64,000 bases of DNA from CAYOLL01 sp964404765 [NCBI: uncultured Gemmatimonadota bacterium] (GTDB lineage: Bacteria; 4572-55), in assembly GCA_964404765.1 (NCBI GenBank), contig CAYOLL010000008.1, forward strand, positions 1-64,000. Reading direction: 5' to 3'. The notes under the pieces were generated by a model. It made no database searches. It worked only from the letters and a program-made list of their open reading frames with translations, and was not told where the DNA came from. Position 1 is the first letter of the stretch; the number at the start of each line of letters is the position of its first letter. The position numbers and the translations under genes are program-made. Positions 43,020 to 52,503 of this stretch are shown here, in pieces.

Positions 43020-43958
43020 CTAACGCCGCCGCTGAGCCTGTCCCTGTAAGAGGTTAAGGACGTGAATCGCCGCCTGAACGCCATCCTTTGAGCCCACGCC
43101 ATCTTTGACAAATACGATCAACCCAATCCGCGGTTGACTTGCCGGGTAAAAAACAATTGTCCAGGCGTGGGTCTTGGTAATATCTTCAACATTGTCAAAA
43201 TAGTAAGGCGCGGTGCCGGTCTTAACTAACAAGGCTGTATCCGCAACGGCTTCCTGCAAAGCATGGCCGGTGCCTTCCTTAAAGCTGCGGGCCAGGCCGG
43301 CGGCAATCCATGCCAACGGTTCACTGTCTAAAGGGATATTTTTTTTAAAGAGGTTTTTTTGCGGGTGATCGTAGTCAAACAGACGGCCGCCGTTAAAGAA
43401 CAGGCTTAGATAGGAGAGGATTTGCAGCGGGGTCATTTGCAAGCGCGGACTGCGGCCGATCATAAGCGCGATTTCATCCTGACGCGTCAGCGCGGGCGGC
43501 AGCCGATAGTCCAATGTTTTTAACCAATCCGAAAACAGCGTTATTTCTACTGCGGCGGCAACGTGCTCAAAGTAGGCGTTGCAGGAAAAAGCTAATCCGC
43601 CGACCAGATCCAGCCGACCGTGACCGGGCAGATACCAGCACGGTGGGTTAGCCTGTCTTTGATCACCCGGCGCGCATAGAAAAATCTGTTCCGGCTTTAG
43701 CTGATTGGAGCTCAGCGCCACATACGTCAGCAGCGGCTTGATTAATGAGCCGATGGGCAGCGATTTTTTCAGCGCAATCTCCGGCTGATGCACCGCCAGA
43801 ATCCGGCCGGCCTGAATGTCCATGACAACGCACGCGGTTTGCGCGTCTAACCGTTGGGCCAGAACTTTCTGCAAGTCCGCATCAACCCCGACAAAGGGCT
43901 GCCCGCCGGCCGGAGCGCCACGCCATAGCAAGATCAGTAAAAGCAGCTTTGTTTTCAA
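43020..43958 (-). CDS. Penicillin-binding-type transpeptidase domain protein
   Basis: The protein has about 312 residues with a hydrophobic N-terminus (LLLLILLWRGAPAGG), so it is exported. It has the three motifs of the serine acyltransferase fold: SxxK in PIGSLIKPLL, SxN as SCN in GLAFSCNAYFEHV, and KTG in LLVKTGTAPYY. It lacks the PBP dimerisation or glycosyltransferase domain, so it is shorter than normal class B PBPs. It could cross-link or trim peptidoglycan, or act on a peptide substrate. The start is uncertain: only TTG codons (43958 or 44009) are available, the second overlapping the upstream TIR gene. It is the last gene of the presumed NRPS/TIR operon. Confidence 0.75.
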   Translation of the reverse strand: MKTKLLLLILLWRGAPAGGQPFVGVDADLQKVLAQRLDAQTACVVMDIQAGRILAVHQPEIALKKSLPIGSLIKPLLTYVALSSNQLKPEQIFLCAPGDQRQANPPCWYLPGHGRLDLVGGLAFSCNAYFEHVAAAVEITLFSDWLKTLDYRLPPALTRQDEIALMIGRSPRLQMTPLQILSYLSLFFNGGRLFDYDHPQKNLFKKNIPLDSEPLAWIAAGLARSFKEGTGHALQEAVADTALLVKTGTAPYYFDNVEDITKTHAWTIVFYPASQPRIGLIVFVKDGVGSKDGVQAAIHVLNLLQGQAQRRR

Positions 43959-43965
43959 TTGCCGG

Positions 43966-45309
43966 TCACGACTTAATGGTGGCCAAAAAGATAATACAGG
44001 CACTGACAACCATGCTCAAAGCCATGCTGATAAAAACGCCGATATCTTTATTTTTAATGGCATTGAGGGTGAAGGCGCCCTGAATCGCCACAAACAAATA
44101 CCACATGCCTAAGGATACCCCGTGAGCCTCTGCGGCAACCCACAAAGCAAATAACTGCGGCAGCATCGACACCGGATTAGCCAGCGAAAGCAAATTGATG
44201 GCCGGATTAAACAGCTTATGTTCGGTCACAAAAGCAAACCGCCGGTTCAACCAAAAGGCCAGACGGGTGGATGCTTCCAGTTTCTTGGATTCAATGATAA
44301 AATCTTCGTGTAATTTCGTCGGCAGACACGGCGGTTCTTTCCCCTCAAATTTTATTTTAAGCCAGGCATCTGCGCTGTTACGAGCTTGACCGTACAGCAG
44401 ATATTCCATCACGCGGTGATGCTTTTCCCATTCCAGCGCCTGAATCAGAAAGCGGGTATGATTTTCGACGTAGTCGCTATCCAGCTCTAACAGCTTGAGC
44501 AAAACGCCAAAAGAGTTTTCAAATTTATTGATGTGATCTTGAAAATAAATCCAGCTCATTTTTTCGATCGCCGGATGCATTAGGCCCCAATCCTCTTTTG
44601 GCTCAATATGTACGATTGGAATGAGCCGCTTGTTTAATTTAAGCGCATATTCAATTTCGCGCCGGCAGTACTCGGAGCGCACGGCGTGGGGCGAGATAAT
44701 GAAGATAAAATTGTGGGCGCGGCGAATGCCGTCATTTACCTTTTCCAGCGAGCCGATTTCCAACGGAATGTCATTTTGATCAAACCATACGCTATAACCT
44801 TTTTCCTGCAAGCTGTTATAAAGCCGGGTAGCAAAAGCCTTGCTATGCTTGCGGCCGTAGGAGATAAAAATATCATGCACCTCGTCTTTAGCTTTAGCTG
44901 CCCGTGCCTCGGAGGCATGCCGGCTGGAATTGAGGAATGCTACAACGTCGTCTAATGAGTGCAGCCAGATACCGCCATTTTGGGTAACTTTTTTCCCGAA
45001 CAAGTTAAGGGATTTAACTTCCTGACTATTGAATTCACGTGCCCCGTCTTCGCTTAAAAAGCAAAAGACCGTCCGGTCAGGCCGTTTAAAGGAGTCGTCG
45101 ATTACTTCCGCCAGGGCGTAAAAGCCATCCATCTTGGGCGTTAAAACGTACAGGCAGTAGTCACAGTGGCGTCGCTCGTATAATTCGCGACTCATGGCAT
45201 CTTCGTTCCAATCCGGCACAACCGGATTGAAGTATTCGATTTCCAGCTTGGGCATGACATAATCACGCCAGGTCGAATCGTTTACGGTGCCGCCTAAAAA
45301 TACACGCAT
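43966..45309 (-). CDS. Nucleoside deoxyribosyltransferase-like + TIR domain membrane protein
   Basis: A 447-residue protein. Residues 1-130 match the nucleoside 2-deoxyribosyltransferase-like family (RVFLGGTVNDSTWRD, EYFNPVVPDW, CDYCLYVLTPKMDGFYALAEVIDDS). Residues 146-275 are a TIR domain (HDIFISYGRKHSKAFATRL, GYSVWFDQNDIP, ISPHAVRSEYCRREIE), with Glu218 at the position of the NADase glutamate. A linker follows with HTRFLIQALEWEKHHR, also found in the 1297-residue protein. About three membrane segments lie at 375-443. It begins 50 bp after the NRPS stop. TIR domains can hydrolyse NAD or signal by contact; which applies is unknown. Confidence 0.85.
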   Translation of the reverse strand: MRVFLGGTVNDSTWRDYVMPKLEIEYFNPVVPDWNEDAMSRELYERRHCDYCLYVLTPKMDGFYALAEVIDDSFKRPDRTVFCFLSEDGAREFNSQEVKSLNLFGKKVTQNGGIWLHSLDDVVAFLNSSRHASEARAAKAKDEVHDIFISYGRKHSKAFATRLYNSLQEKGYSVWFDQNDIPLEIGSLEKVNDGIRRAHNFIFIISPHAVRSEYCRREIEYALKLNKRLIPIVHIEPKEDWGLMHPAIEKMSWIYFQDHINKFENSFGVLLKLLELDSDYVENHTRFLIQALEWEKHHRVMEYLLYGQARNSADAWLKIKFEGKEPPCLPTKLHEDFIIESKKLEASTRLAFWLNRRFAFVTEHKLFNPAINLLSLANPVSMLPQLFALWVAAEAHGVSLGMWYLFVAIQGAFTLNAIKNKDIGVFISMALSMVVSACIIFLATIKS

Positions 45310-45359
45310 GGTCTTGCTCCAGAGGTCAAAAAAATCTTGGCAAAAGCGACGATAATTGG

Positions 45360-48300
45360 TTAAAGTTGATGTGCGTCATAGCCCAAAATCGTCCGGATAA
45401 TCGCGGCGTTCTGGGCCACAAAATCGCCTTCCAGCATCGTTTCGTGAGCGCCGTAACCGTGGTACACCCGGTACATATTCAAGGATGCGCCGGTCCAGTC
45501 GGTCAAAATTTCCCGACCATCCGCGGTCATGGCCGTGCGCTGAATCCAACTGCGGCCTTCGGCATGAATGGCGTGCACATCAGCCGCCACCAGGCCGGTT
45601 TCGTCAGCCAATTCCAGGTTAACAAAATCGTAATAGGCGCGAATAGTGCGGGTCATCTCCTCAATGGAACGGCCAAAAGCGCCGTAGCGTTGGGCGATGC
45701 CGGCGATCATGTCGTCGCGAATCCCACGTAATTCGACGGTCAATGCGGATAATTTCTGCTTTTTCCGAAAAGCATCCAGTAAAATGATTTTGGAAACCGG
45801 ATGGCCGTGTGTTTCCAGCCACTTGGCCGTTTCAAAGGCCAGGTTGCCGCCGCCGGAATAGCCCAGCAAATCATAGGGCCCGTGCGGTTGCAGGGCGGTG
45901 ATCATGCGCCCGTAGTCGGCAATCGGCGCGGCGCTCGGTTCAAAGTGAAAGGCGTAGAGTGTGTGCGCCGGTAAAGCCGCCGCCAGCATTTGATAGACCA
46001 GGCCATGCCCAAAAGCCGGCGGGAAACCGAAAAGCAGATGCTGCTGATTTTCATTAAAAACAAGATAGCGCTCACTGCTGGTTATTTCATCGGCTTGATC
46101 GAGATACGCGGCCAGTTCCGCCACGCGGGTATGCTTGAACAACAGGCTCAGCGGCACATCAACGCCTTTATTCGTTCGCAGCAACGAGGCCAGGTTTAGT
46201 AGTTTAAGCGAATCGCCGCCCAGATCAAAAAAGTCATCCTGCGCGCCAATATGCGCCACGCCCAACGCACGGCAATATAAATCAGCCACGGCTTGCTCGG
46301 TCGGCGTGGCCGGAAGTGGGGACACGATTGCCTCGGCTTGCCGTCTGCCCAATTCGCTCAAGGCGCGGCGATCTATTTTGCCGTTGGCGGTGACGGGGAA
46401 TTTGTCCGTAAACACAAAACGGGCAGGCACCATATAGGGCGGCAACCGTTTGGCCAACTGCGCCCGCAATTCCGCCGGACTCATGGCCGGATGAACCGTC
46501 TTCAACACGCCGTAAGCTACAATTTGCCGGTCGCCGCCGCCGTCCGACTCGGCCATGACCAATACTTCGGCAAAGTTACCCGATTCGCGCAGCGCCGCTT
46601 CAATTTCGCCCAACTCAATACGAAAACCCCGCACCTTGACTTGATGATCCAGACGGCTCAAAAATTCGATGTTGCCAGCGGGCAGCCAGCGGCCCAAATC
46701 GCCGGTTCGATACATCCTCTTATCCCGCTCTTCTAAAGGAGAATTTTCGGATGCAAAAGGATTCGGCACAAACTTTTCGCGGGTTAAATCCGGGCGGTTG
46801 AGGTAGCCGCGAGCCAGACCCACGCCGGCAATAACAATCTCGCCGGGAACGCCGACGGACTGCCACTGAGCATCTTTATTGATGACATAAAGCCGGATAT
46901 TATCAATCGGCTTGCCAATCGGCACGATCTCGACCGGATCGGCCGGGCAATCAAAGTAGGATACGTCAATCGCCGCTTCGGTCGGGCCGTATAAGTTAAT
47001 TAGCTGCGCGAAATGTCCCCGGCACTTTGCGGCGTCGGTTTTATCAACAGTGCATATCGTTGAAGTGCCGGGGACGTCTCCGCTATTTTGCGTGAACAGG
47101 CGATTGAACTCGTTGACCTGACTGATACTCAACGCATCGCCGCTGGCGAAAACCCGCCGTAGTGTGCGCAGGCGCTGCCCGGCTTGTTTTTCGCTTACTT
47201 CGCGTAAAAAAGCGCTTAGCATGGGCGGGACGAAGTGCAAGGTCGTCACGCCAAAAGCTTCAATCGTTTGACATAACGCCGCCGGGTCTCTTTCTGCGCC
47301 GGGGGCGGCCAAAACCATTTGTGCGCCGAACATCGACCACCAAAAAAACTCCCACACCGAAACGTCAAATGTGTATGGCGTCTTTTGCAGAATGACATCC
47401 TGCGGCGTCAACGGATAACGGCGCTGCATCCAATACAGCCGATTCATCAAAGCGCGGTGCTCAATCATCACGCCCTTGGGCTGGCCGGTTGACCCGGAGG
47501 TGTAGATGACGTAGGCCAATCCGGTCGGTCTGGCTTGCGAGACAAACTCCGGCGCGAATTCAGCGGAGTAGCAAACTTCAGTTTGCAAGCGCTTGCCGGC
47601 GTTGTGACTTGCAAACTGAAGTTTGCTACTCCAATTCGGACTTGCAAATTGAAGTTCGCTACTCCAATTTTGCAAATTCAAAACCGGGCCATCCCACTCC
47701 AGCGCCGACGGGGTATCGGTGTTGATCAGCAGCAAGACCGCGCCGCTATCGCTCAGCATAAACGCCTGACGCGCCGGCGGATCGCCCGGCGAAATCGGCA
47801 GATAGGCGCCACCGGCTTTGTGGATGGCCAGCAGCGCAATGATCAATTCGAGCGAGCGTTCCATGATCACGCCGACAATTGTATCCTGATCCACGCCCCG
47901 TTGTTTTAGTTGGCCGGCCAGGCGGTTGGCTTGCGAATTCAACTGGCCATAAGTCAAAGTCCGGCGCTGAAAATGAACCGCCGGGGCGGTCGGTTGTCGG
48001 GCGACCATAATCTCAAAAAAATCGGTCACGGTTTGCTCGGCCGGAAAATCGGCTTGCGTGGCATTCCAGAGCCGAATGGTTTCTTTTTCTGCCGCCGTCA
48101 ACATGTCCGCCGCGCGTAATGGTTGGCCGGGTTGCGTCACCACTGCGGTCAATAATTGCACCCAATGATTTTGAAAACGGACCACGGTTTCCTGTTTAAA
48201 CAGGCTGGCGCTAAATTGCCAATTAAAGGTCAGGCCCGTTTCGGTAACCACTGCTTCCAAATGAAAATCGAACAAGGTGGCCGGATTTTTTACTTCGCGC

Positions 48301-51300
48301 CATTGACAATCAAACCCTAAGTTTTTGGCAGAAGCATGTTCAAATGTGTGGGCAAGATTATTAGATTTTTTTACAGCCGGGTCTTGTTGCAACACGATGG
48401 CCGTGTCAAACAGGGGATTGCGGGCCGGATCGCGCTTGTAACGGATCAGTTCAGGCATCAAATCAAAAGGATAGGCGGCATGGGGCTGAATGTCCTGCCA
48501 GACGGCTTTGACCTCCGCCAACAGCTCGACAAAAGTCATCGCCCCGGACACATGGCAGCGCACGGGCAGCGTATTGACAAACATGCCGATCACATCGTTA
48601 AGTTCTTCCGAGTGCCGACCGGCGCTAAATGTGCCGATAATAAATTCTTCCTGGCCGGTGTACTTGTAGAGAAAAGCGGCATAGGCGGCGAACAGGGTCA
48701 TAAACAATGTTGTTTTTTGATCTTTGGCCAGTTGCCGGACCTTAGCGGCCAGCATTGGGTCGATCGCGACGGTAACCCAATCGCCGGCGTAATCGGGTGT
48801 GGCCGGACGAGGAAAATCGGCGGGCATGTCCAGCACGGGCAATTCGCCGCTTAGGTGTCTGCGCCAAAAATCGGCGGACACTTGCAATGCCGGCGTATCC
48901 AATTGCTGCCGTTGCCATTCCGCATAATCTTTGTATTGCAGGCGGGGCGCCTCATCGTCGGACAAACCGTCCGCCCCTTTTTCTAAGCTCTGTCCTGAGC
49001 TTGTCGAAGGGGAGGAATTTCCAAGCGCGGCAGCGTGATATAGTCGAATCAATTCCGATATTAATATTTCCCACGAAGCGCCATCAAAAACAATGTGATG
49101 GGTGTCAATGATCAGTCGGTGACGATCATCTGACAGCTTGATGTAGCAGGCGCGGAAAAGGGGCGGCTGGTTTAAATCAAACGGACGCGCAAAATCGGAG
49201 TAGCAAGCTTCAGCTTGCTGGTCAAGGACGGGCTTCACTTGTTCGTGACTTGCAAGCTTCAGCTTGCTATTCCCGCTTTCGATGATTTCCAGCCTAAAAT
49301 CTACTTCCGGCCGGATGATTTGCGCCGGTTGATTGTCTGCCCAGATAAAAGCCGTGCGCAGAATATCATGCCGCTGAATGAGACGCCGCAACGCTTCTTG
49401 CAGACATTGCGGGTCAATTGGCTCGGTCATATCTAACCAGGCAGTCAGGTTATAATGGATGCCGGACGGGTGAAATTGATGCAGCAAAAACATGCGCTGT
49501 TGCGCCGAAGACAGGACATAATGCGCTTTAGGCAAGGTCGGCGGGATTGAACCCGGAACTGCTGCCGGCGCTGTGGTTTTCTGCAGAAAATCAGCCAGCT
49601 CCTGCACTGTTGGATTCTTGAAAATATCGGCCACCGAGACGTTCACGCCCAATTCGCGCAGAATGCGGGCCGCCAGGGTCATGGCTAATAGTGAATGGCC
49701 GCCCAACATAAAAAAGTCATCATCAGTGCCCACGCGGGTTATTTTCAACACGGCTTGCCACAGGGTTGCCAATTGCTGTTCCAGCACGGTTACAGGCGGC
49801 GTATAATGCTCGCCCACTTCCAGAATTACGCCCAGCGCCTTGAGCGCTTTACGATCCACCTTGCCGTTGAGGGTCAGGGGAATGTCGTTCACACGCTTGA
49901 AGATGGAGGGAATCATATATGGCGGCAGTTTTTGCTGTAAAAAGGCGCGCATTTCCTCTACCAGCAGCTTTTCATTCTGCGGGCGCATCAGCAGATATGC
50001 GACCAAACGACGATCCCGGTTTTCGGCCTCTTCCAGCAAAACAACTGCGTCCAAAATGCGGCTATCGTGCCGCAAAATGGCTTCGATCTCGCTCAGTTCA
50101 ATCCGAAAGCCGCGAATCTTAACCTGCTCGTCGCGCCGACCTATAAAGTCGGCCACCTTCGGGCTTAGCCGGCGCGCTACGTCACCGGTTTTGTACATTC
50201 GTTCGCCGGGCCGCTGCGGATTGGGGACGAATTTGGCTTTGCTCAATTCCGGATTGTGCAGATAACCACGGGCCAGACCAATGCCGGCAATGTAGAGCTC
50301 GCCTTCTTCGCCAATGGCCACCGGCTGCAACGCCTCATTTAAGATGCAGATTTCCATGTGATCAATGGGCGCGCCAATTGGCACTGCACTGCTTGTATCA
50401 CGCTGCGGATCGTAGCGATAAATCATGCAGCCGACGGTGGCCTCGGTAGGGCCGTATTCGTTGAAGATTTCCACCCGGTCTTGCAAAGTTCGGTGGATTT
50501 GGCGGGCGGTTTCGGTCTCCAACGCTTCGCCGCCGACAATAAAGCGCTTCAGTCGTGAATCGGCCCGCAAATGGTGGGCGATCAACTTCAGATGCGATGG
50601 CGTTAGCTTGATTACGTTCACTTGATTTTCGGCCACAATGCGCTCGATGGCGACTTCGCGGGCGTCACTGTCATAAACCACGATGATATTGCCGCTAACC
50701 AGCGGCACAAAAATAGAAGTAACCGTCAGATCAAATGAGAAAGAGGTAAAGAGCGGAAAACGCAAATCCGTTTCGTCACGAATATAGGCGCGGACGGCCC
50801 AGGTGACATAGTTGGTCAGGGCGCGATGCTCGATCATCACGCCTTTGGGCCGGCCGGTGGAGCCGGAAGTATAAATCAAATACGCCAGATGAGCAGGTGT
50901 GACCAGTGCATTTACCGTATCGGTCGGCTGGTTCCCTAACGCGGCCAATCCCAATTGATATTTATGGCGCAGGGAATAGCAAACTTCAGTTTGCGCGTCA
51001 TCTGAAGCGCTTGCAAGCTGAAGTTTGCGACTCCCGACAGAAATTTCGCGTTCTACCTGCAACAAAACATCGTAATGAAAACGATTCAGTTCGTTATCCA
51101 GCAGGCCGGTTTTGGATGAAAAGACAACGCGGTTTACGCCGGGCAAATCCGCCTGCAAATCCAAAAAATATTGGCGGGACAGGAACAACTCTGCCGTCAG
51201 ATCCGTCTTGGTTTTCATTGCCGGGGCGGCGTACGCTTTAAATGCCTGGAGTGTGGCCCGAAGCTCGTCTTTTTGGTCCAGATCCCACACGTCGCCAATA

Positions 51301-52244
51301 AAAATAATGCCACTGGATTTAAGACGCGGTATCACCAGGCGCAGCAGTTGCCGCAAATAATTATGGCCGTCCATGAATTGGGTGACGCTGTTGATGATAA
51401 TCAAGTCAAAGTCTGTGGCGGTGAGTTGCGGCAGTTCGTGGCCGGCCAAAACGTGTAGTTGCACGTGGGGCCAGGCTTTTTCGGCCACAACAGCTCGACA
51501 TTTTTCGATCAGCACGGCAGACAAGTCTAACGCGCAATAACAGGCGACATGCGGGGCAATGGTCTGCAGGGTGTGGCCGGCGCCGCAGCCGATTTCCAGC
51601 ACGCGGGTCTGTGGGGTTAAGTACGGACGCAGTTTGCGCAGGGTGTTGTCGCAGTATTCAGCAATTTCCGCTTCGGTAAAAGGCGCGCCGGTGTAGCTGT
51701 TCAGCCAGCCGGCGGCGGCAATCGGGTTAGCGGCGGTCGAAGCCGTGTAGTCCCACAGTTCCGGTTCCATCAGGCTTTCCGCGGTAGTTTCCGGTTCGGC
51801 TTGCGGGTCTTCACAATCTAAGCAGAGATAGGTTTGTAACGAGGGGCAATCCCATTGCAGGCGGTTCAGCGTTTTGAGGTGATGTTTGTCAGCCAGGATA
51901 AGACGCAATTGGGCGTCGTTGACCATGCTGCGCAATCGTTCTTCCGGGAAATCCGGGTTGATCGGCACGTACGCGCCGCCTGCTTTGAGTACGCCCAACA
52001 TCGCAACGAGCATTGCCGCAGAATTGTCCAGCATAATGCCGACCAGCGTCTCCGTCTGAATATGCTGAGTCTCAAGCAGGTAATGCGCCAACCGGTTGGC
52101 GGCGGCGTTCAATTGACGATAGGTAAGATGCTCCGCTTCATGAATAACGGCGATGCGCTCCGGCGTCCGTTGAACTTGCTGTTCGAACAATTGATGAACC
52201 GGCGTAAGATTTGGCGTGGGAGGTGAAAACGGTTTATCGGTCAT
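45360..52244 (-). CDS. Two-module non-ribosomal peptide synthetase, A(MT)-T-C-A-T-TE
   Basis: The protein has about 2294 residues. Module 1: adenylation domain (15-805) interrupted between core motifs A2 and A3 by a SAM-methyltransferase (about 165-380, VLEIGCGAGHTLQ); then a carrier (LGGHSLLAM). Module 2: condensation domain with HHIVFDG (about 1048), adenylation domain (1395-1965), carrier (LGGDSLKLL, about 2012), and a thioesterase with GYSGGG (about 2127). My reading of the specificity pockets is D-L-T-K-I-G-E-V-G (Asn-like) for A1 and D-V-W-H-F-S-L-I-D (Ser-like) for A2, giving a possible methylated Asn-Ser product. The start is taken at the ATG at 52244; a longer frame reaches 52379. 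The gene carries several palindromic repeats in frame. Confidence 0.9.
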   Translation of the reverse strand: MTDKPFSPPTPNLTPVHQLFEQQVQRTPERIAVIHEAEHLTYRQLNAAANRLAHYLLETQHIQTETLVGIMLDNSAAMLVAMLGVLKAGGAYVPINPDFPEERLRSMVNDAQLRLILADKHHLKTLNRLQWDCPSLQTYLCLDCEDPQAEPETTAESLMEPELWDYTASTAANPIAAAGWLNSYTGAPFTEAEIAEYCDNTLRKLRPYLTPQTRVLEIGCGAGHTLQTIAPHVACYCALDLSAVLIEKCRAVVAEKAWPHVQLHVLAGHELPQLTATDFDLIIINSVTQFMDGHNYLRQLLRLVIPRLKSSGIIFIGDVWDLDQKDELRATLQAFKAYAAPAMKTKTDLTAELFLSRQYFLDLQADLPGVNRVVFSSKTGLLDNELNRFHYDVLLQVEREISVGSRKLQLASASDDAQTEVCYSLRHKYQLGLAALGNQPTDTVNALVTPAHLAYLIYTSGSTGRPKGVMIEHRALTNYVTWAVRAYIRDETDLRFPLFTSFSFDLTVTSIFVPLVSGNIIVVYDSDAREVAIERIVAENQVNVIKLTPSHLKLIAHHLRADSRLKRFIVGGEALETETARQIHRTLQDRVEIFNEYGPTEATVGCMIYRYDPQRDTSSAVPIGAPIDHMEICILNEALQPVAIGEEGELYIAGIGLARGYLHNPELSKAKFVPNPQRPGERMYKTGDVARRLSPKVADFIGRRDEQVKIRGFRIELSEIEAILRHDSRILDAVVLLEEAENRDRRLVAYLLMRPQNEKLLVEEMRAFLQQKLPPYMIPSIFKRVNDIPLTLNGKVDRKALKALGVILEVGEHYTPPVTVLEQQLATLWQAVLKITRVGTDDDFFMLGGHSLLAMTLAARILRELGVNVSVADIFKNPTVQELADFLQKTTAPAAVPGSIPPTLPKAHYVLSSAQQRMFLLHQFHPSGIHYNLTAWLDMTEPIDPQCLQEALRRLIQRHDILRTAFIWADNQPAQIIRPEVDFRLEIIESGNSKLKLASHEQVKPVLDQQAEACYSDFARPFDLNQPPLFRACYIKLSDDRHRLIIDTHHIVFDGASWEILISELIRLYHAAALGNSSPSTSSGQSLEKGADGLSDDEAPRLQYKDYAEWQRQQLDTPALQVSADFWRRHLSGELPVLDMPADFPRPATPDYAGDWVTVAIDPMLAAKVRQLAKDQKTTLFMTLFAAYAAFLYKYTGQEEFIIGTFSAGRHSEELNDVIGMFVNTLPVRCHVSGAMTFVELLAEVKAVWQDIQPHAAYPFDLMPELIRYKRDPARNPLFDTAIVLQQDPAVKKSNNLAHTFEHASAKNLGFDCQWREVKNPATLFDFHLEAVVTETGLTFNWQFSASLFKQETVVRFQNHWVQLLTAVVTQPGQPLRAADMLTAAEKETIRLWNATQADFPAEQTVTDFFEIMVARQPTAPAVHFQRRTLTYGQLNSQANRLAGQLKQRGVDQDTIVGVIMERSLELIIALLAIHKAGGAYLPISPGDPPARQAFMLSDSGAVLLLINTDTPSALEWDGPVLNLQNWSSELQFASPNWSSKLQFASHNAGKRLQTEVCYSAEFAPEFVSQARPTGLAYVIYTSGSTGQPKGVMIEHRALMNRLYWMQRRYPLTPQDVILQKTPYTFDVSVWEFFWWSMFGAQMVLAAPGAERDPAALCQTIEAFGVTTLHFVPPMLSAFLREVSEKQAGQRLRTLRRVFASGDALSISQVNEFNRLFTQNSGDVPGTSTICTVDKTDAAKCRGHFAQLINLYGPTEAAIDVSYFDCPADPVEIVPIGKPIDNIRLYVINKDAQWQSVGVPGEIVIAGVGLARGYLNRPDLTREKFVPNPFASENSPLEERDKRMYRTGDLGRWLPAGNIEFLSRLDHQVKVRGFRIELGEIEAALRESGNFAEVLVMAESDGGGDRQIVAYGVLKTVHPAMSPAELRAQLAKRLPPYMVPARFVFTDKFPVTANGKIDRRALSELGRRQAEAIVSPLPATPTEQAVADLYCRALGVAHIGAQDDFFDLGGDSLKLLNLASLLRTNKGVDVPLSLLFKHTRVAELAAYLDQADEITSSERYLVFNENQQHLLFGFPPAFGHGLVYQMLAAALPAHTLYAFHFEPSAAPIADYGRMITALQPHGPYDLLGYSGGGNLAFETAKWLETHGHPVSKIILLDAFRKKQKLSALTVELRGIRDDMIAGIAQRYGAFGRSIEEMTRTIRAYYDFVNLELADETGLVAADVHAIHAEGRSWIQRTAMTADGREILTDWTGASLNMYRVYHGYGAHETMLEGDFVAQNAAIIRTILGYDAHQL
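47015..47075. repeat. GTCCCCGGCACTT palindrome inside the NRPS gene
   Basis: Arms GTCCCCGGCACTT (47015-47027) and AAGTGCCGGGGAC (47063-47075) lie in the second adenylation domain just before its LINLYGPTE motif. They add about 25 residues (GDVPGTSTICTVDKTDAAKC) without breaking the frame. A copy of this palindrome is at 18582-18643. Confidence 0.8.
47565..47665. repeat. GGAGTAGCAAACTTC palindrome plus half unit inside the NRPS gene
   Basis: A palindrome, GGAGTAGCAAACTTCAG to CTGAAGTTTGCTACTCC (47565-47632), is followed by a further half, CTTGCAAATTGAAGTTCGC to CTACTCC (47641-47665). It is translated in the second adenylation domain, ahead of its phosphate-binding loop, as NWSSELQFASPNWSSKLQFA and onward to QTEVCYS. 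Confidence 0.8.
48990..49010. repeat. CTGTCCTGAGCTTGTCGAAGG repeat inside the NRPS gene
   Basis: This 21-bp imperfect palindrome type is known as a dispersed repeat in many bacterial genomes. Here it encodes STSSGQSLEKG within the condensation domain, between ALGNSSP and ADGLSDDE, in an apparent surface loop. Confidence 0.7.
49197..49273. repeat. GGAGTAGCAAGCTTC palindrome inside the NRPS gene
   Basis: GGAGTAGCAAGCTTCAGC and GCAAGCTTCAGCTTGCTATTCC form imperfect arms in the condensation domain. They are translated as SGNSKLKLASHEQVKPVLDQ and onward to EACYSDF. It is the same family as 47565-47665 and 50972-51035. Confidence 0.75.
50972..51035. repeat. GGGAATAGCAAACTTC palindrome inside the NRPS gene
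   Basis: Arms GGGAATAGCAAACTTCAG and CTGAAGTTTGCGACTCCC lie in the linker between the methyltransferase insertion and the A3 motif of module 1. They are translated as SVGSRKLQLASASDDAQTEV and CYS in frame. Confidence 0.75.
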
Positions 52245-52369
52245 GGCTTCTGTCAGCATTAAAAAGGAACGGGAGCAGGTTTTCACGCTATCCGGAACAC
52301 GGATTAAGGCGGATTTGACGTGTTCCAATATAAAACTACATCCCAACATTTGCGGTCTCCGCGAAAATC

Positions 52370-52463
52370 TTAACCGCAAAGCTCACAAAGTTTATCGCTG
52401 AGTTCCGCAGAGTTTTCTTTTCTTTGCGTAACTCTGCGTAAGACTCTGTGAACTTTGCGGTAA
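52370..52463. repeat. CTTTGCG nested palindrome between TonB receptor and NRPS genes
   Basis: TTAACCGCAAAG (52370-52381) pairs with CTTTGCGGTAA (52453-52463), enclosing inner CTCTGCG/CGCAGAG arms. Sequences of this type are dispersed in many bacterial genomes. It lies in the 124-bp gap between two genes of the presumed operon and would form a hairpin in the transcript, possibly limiting read-through or stabilising the upstream mRNA. Confidence 0.65.
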
Positions 52464-52503
52464 AAAAAATTGCGGTTTACCGCACTATTGAATCGTCAAA
52501 TAG

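Noticed and set aside
45366-51458. Many plus-strand frames opposite the NRPS gene
   Set aside because: The minus strand has continuous NRPS domains with conserved motifs; the plus frames are short and unrelated to any family.
45360-52244. NRPS as a broken pseudogene because of the inserted repeats
   Set aside because: The frame stays open through all insertions and the visible core motifs of each domain are intact.
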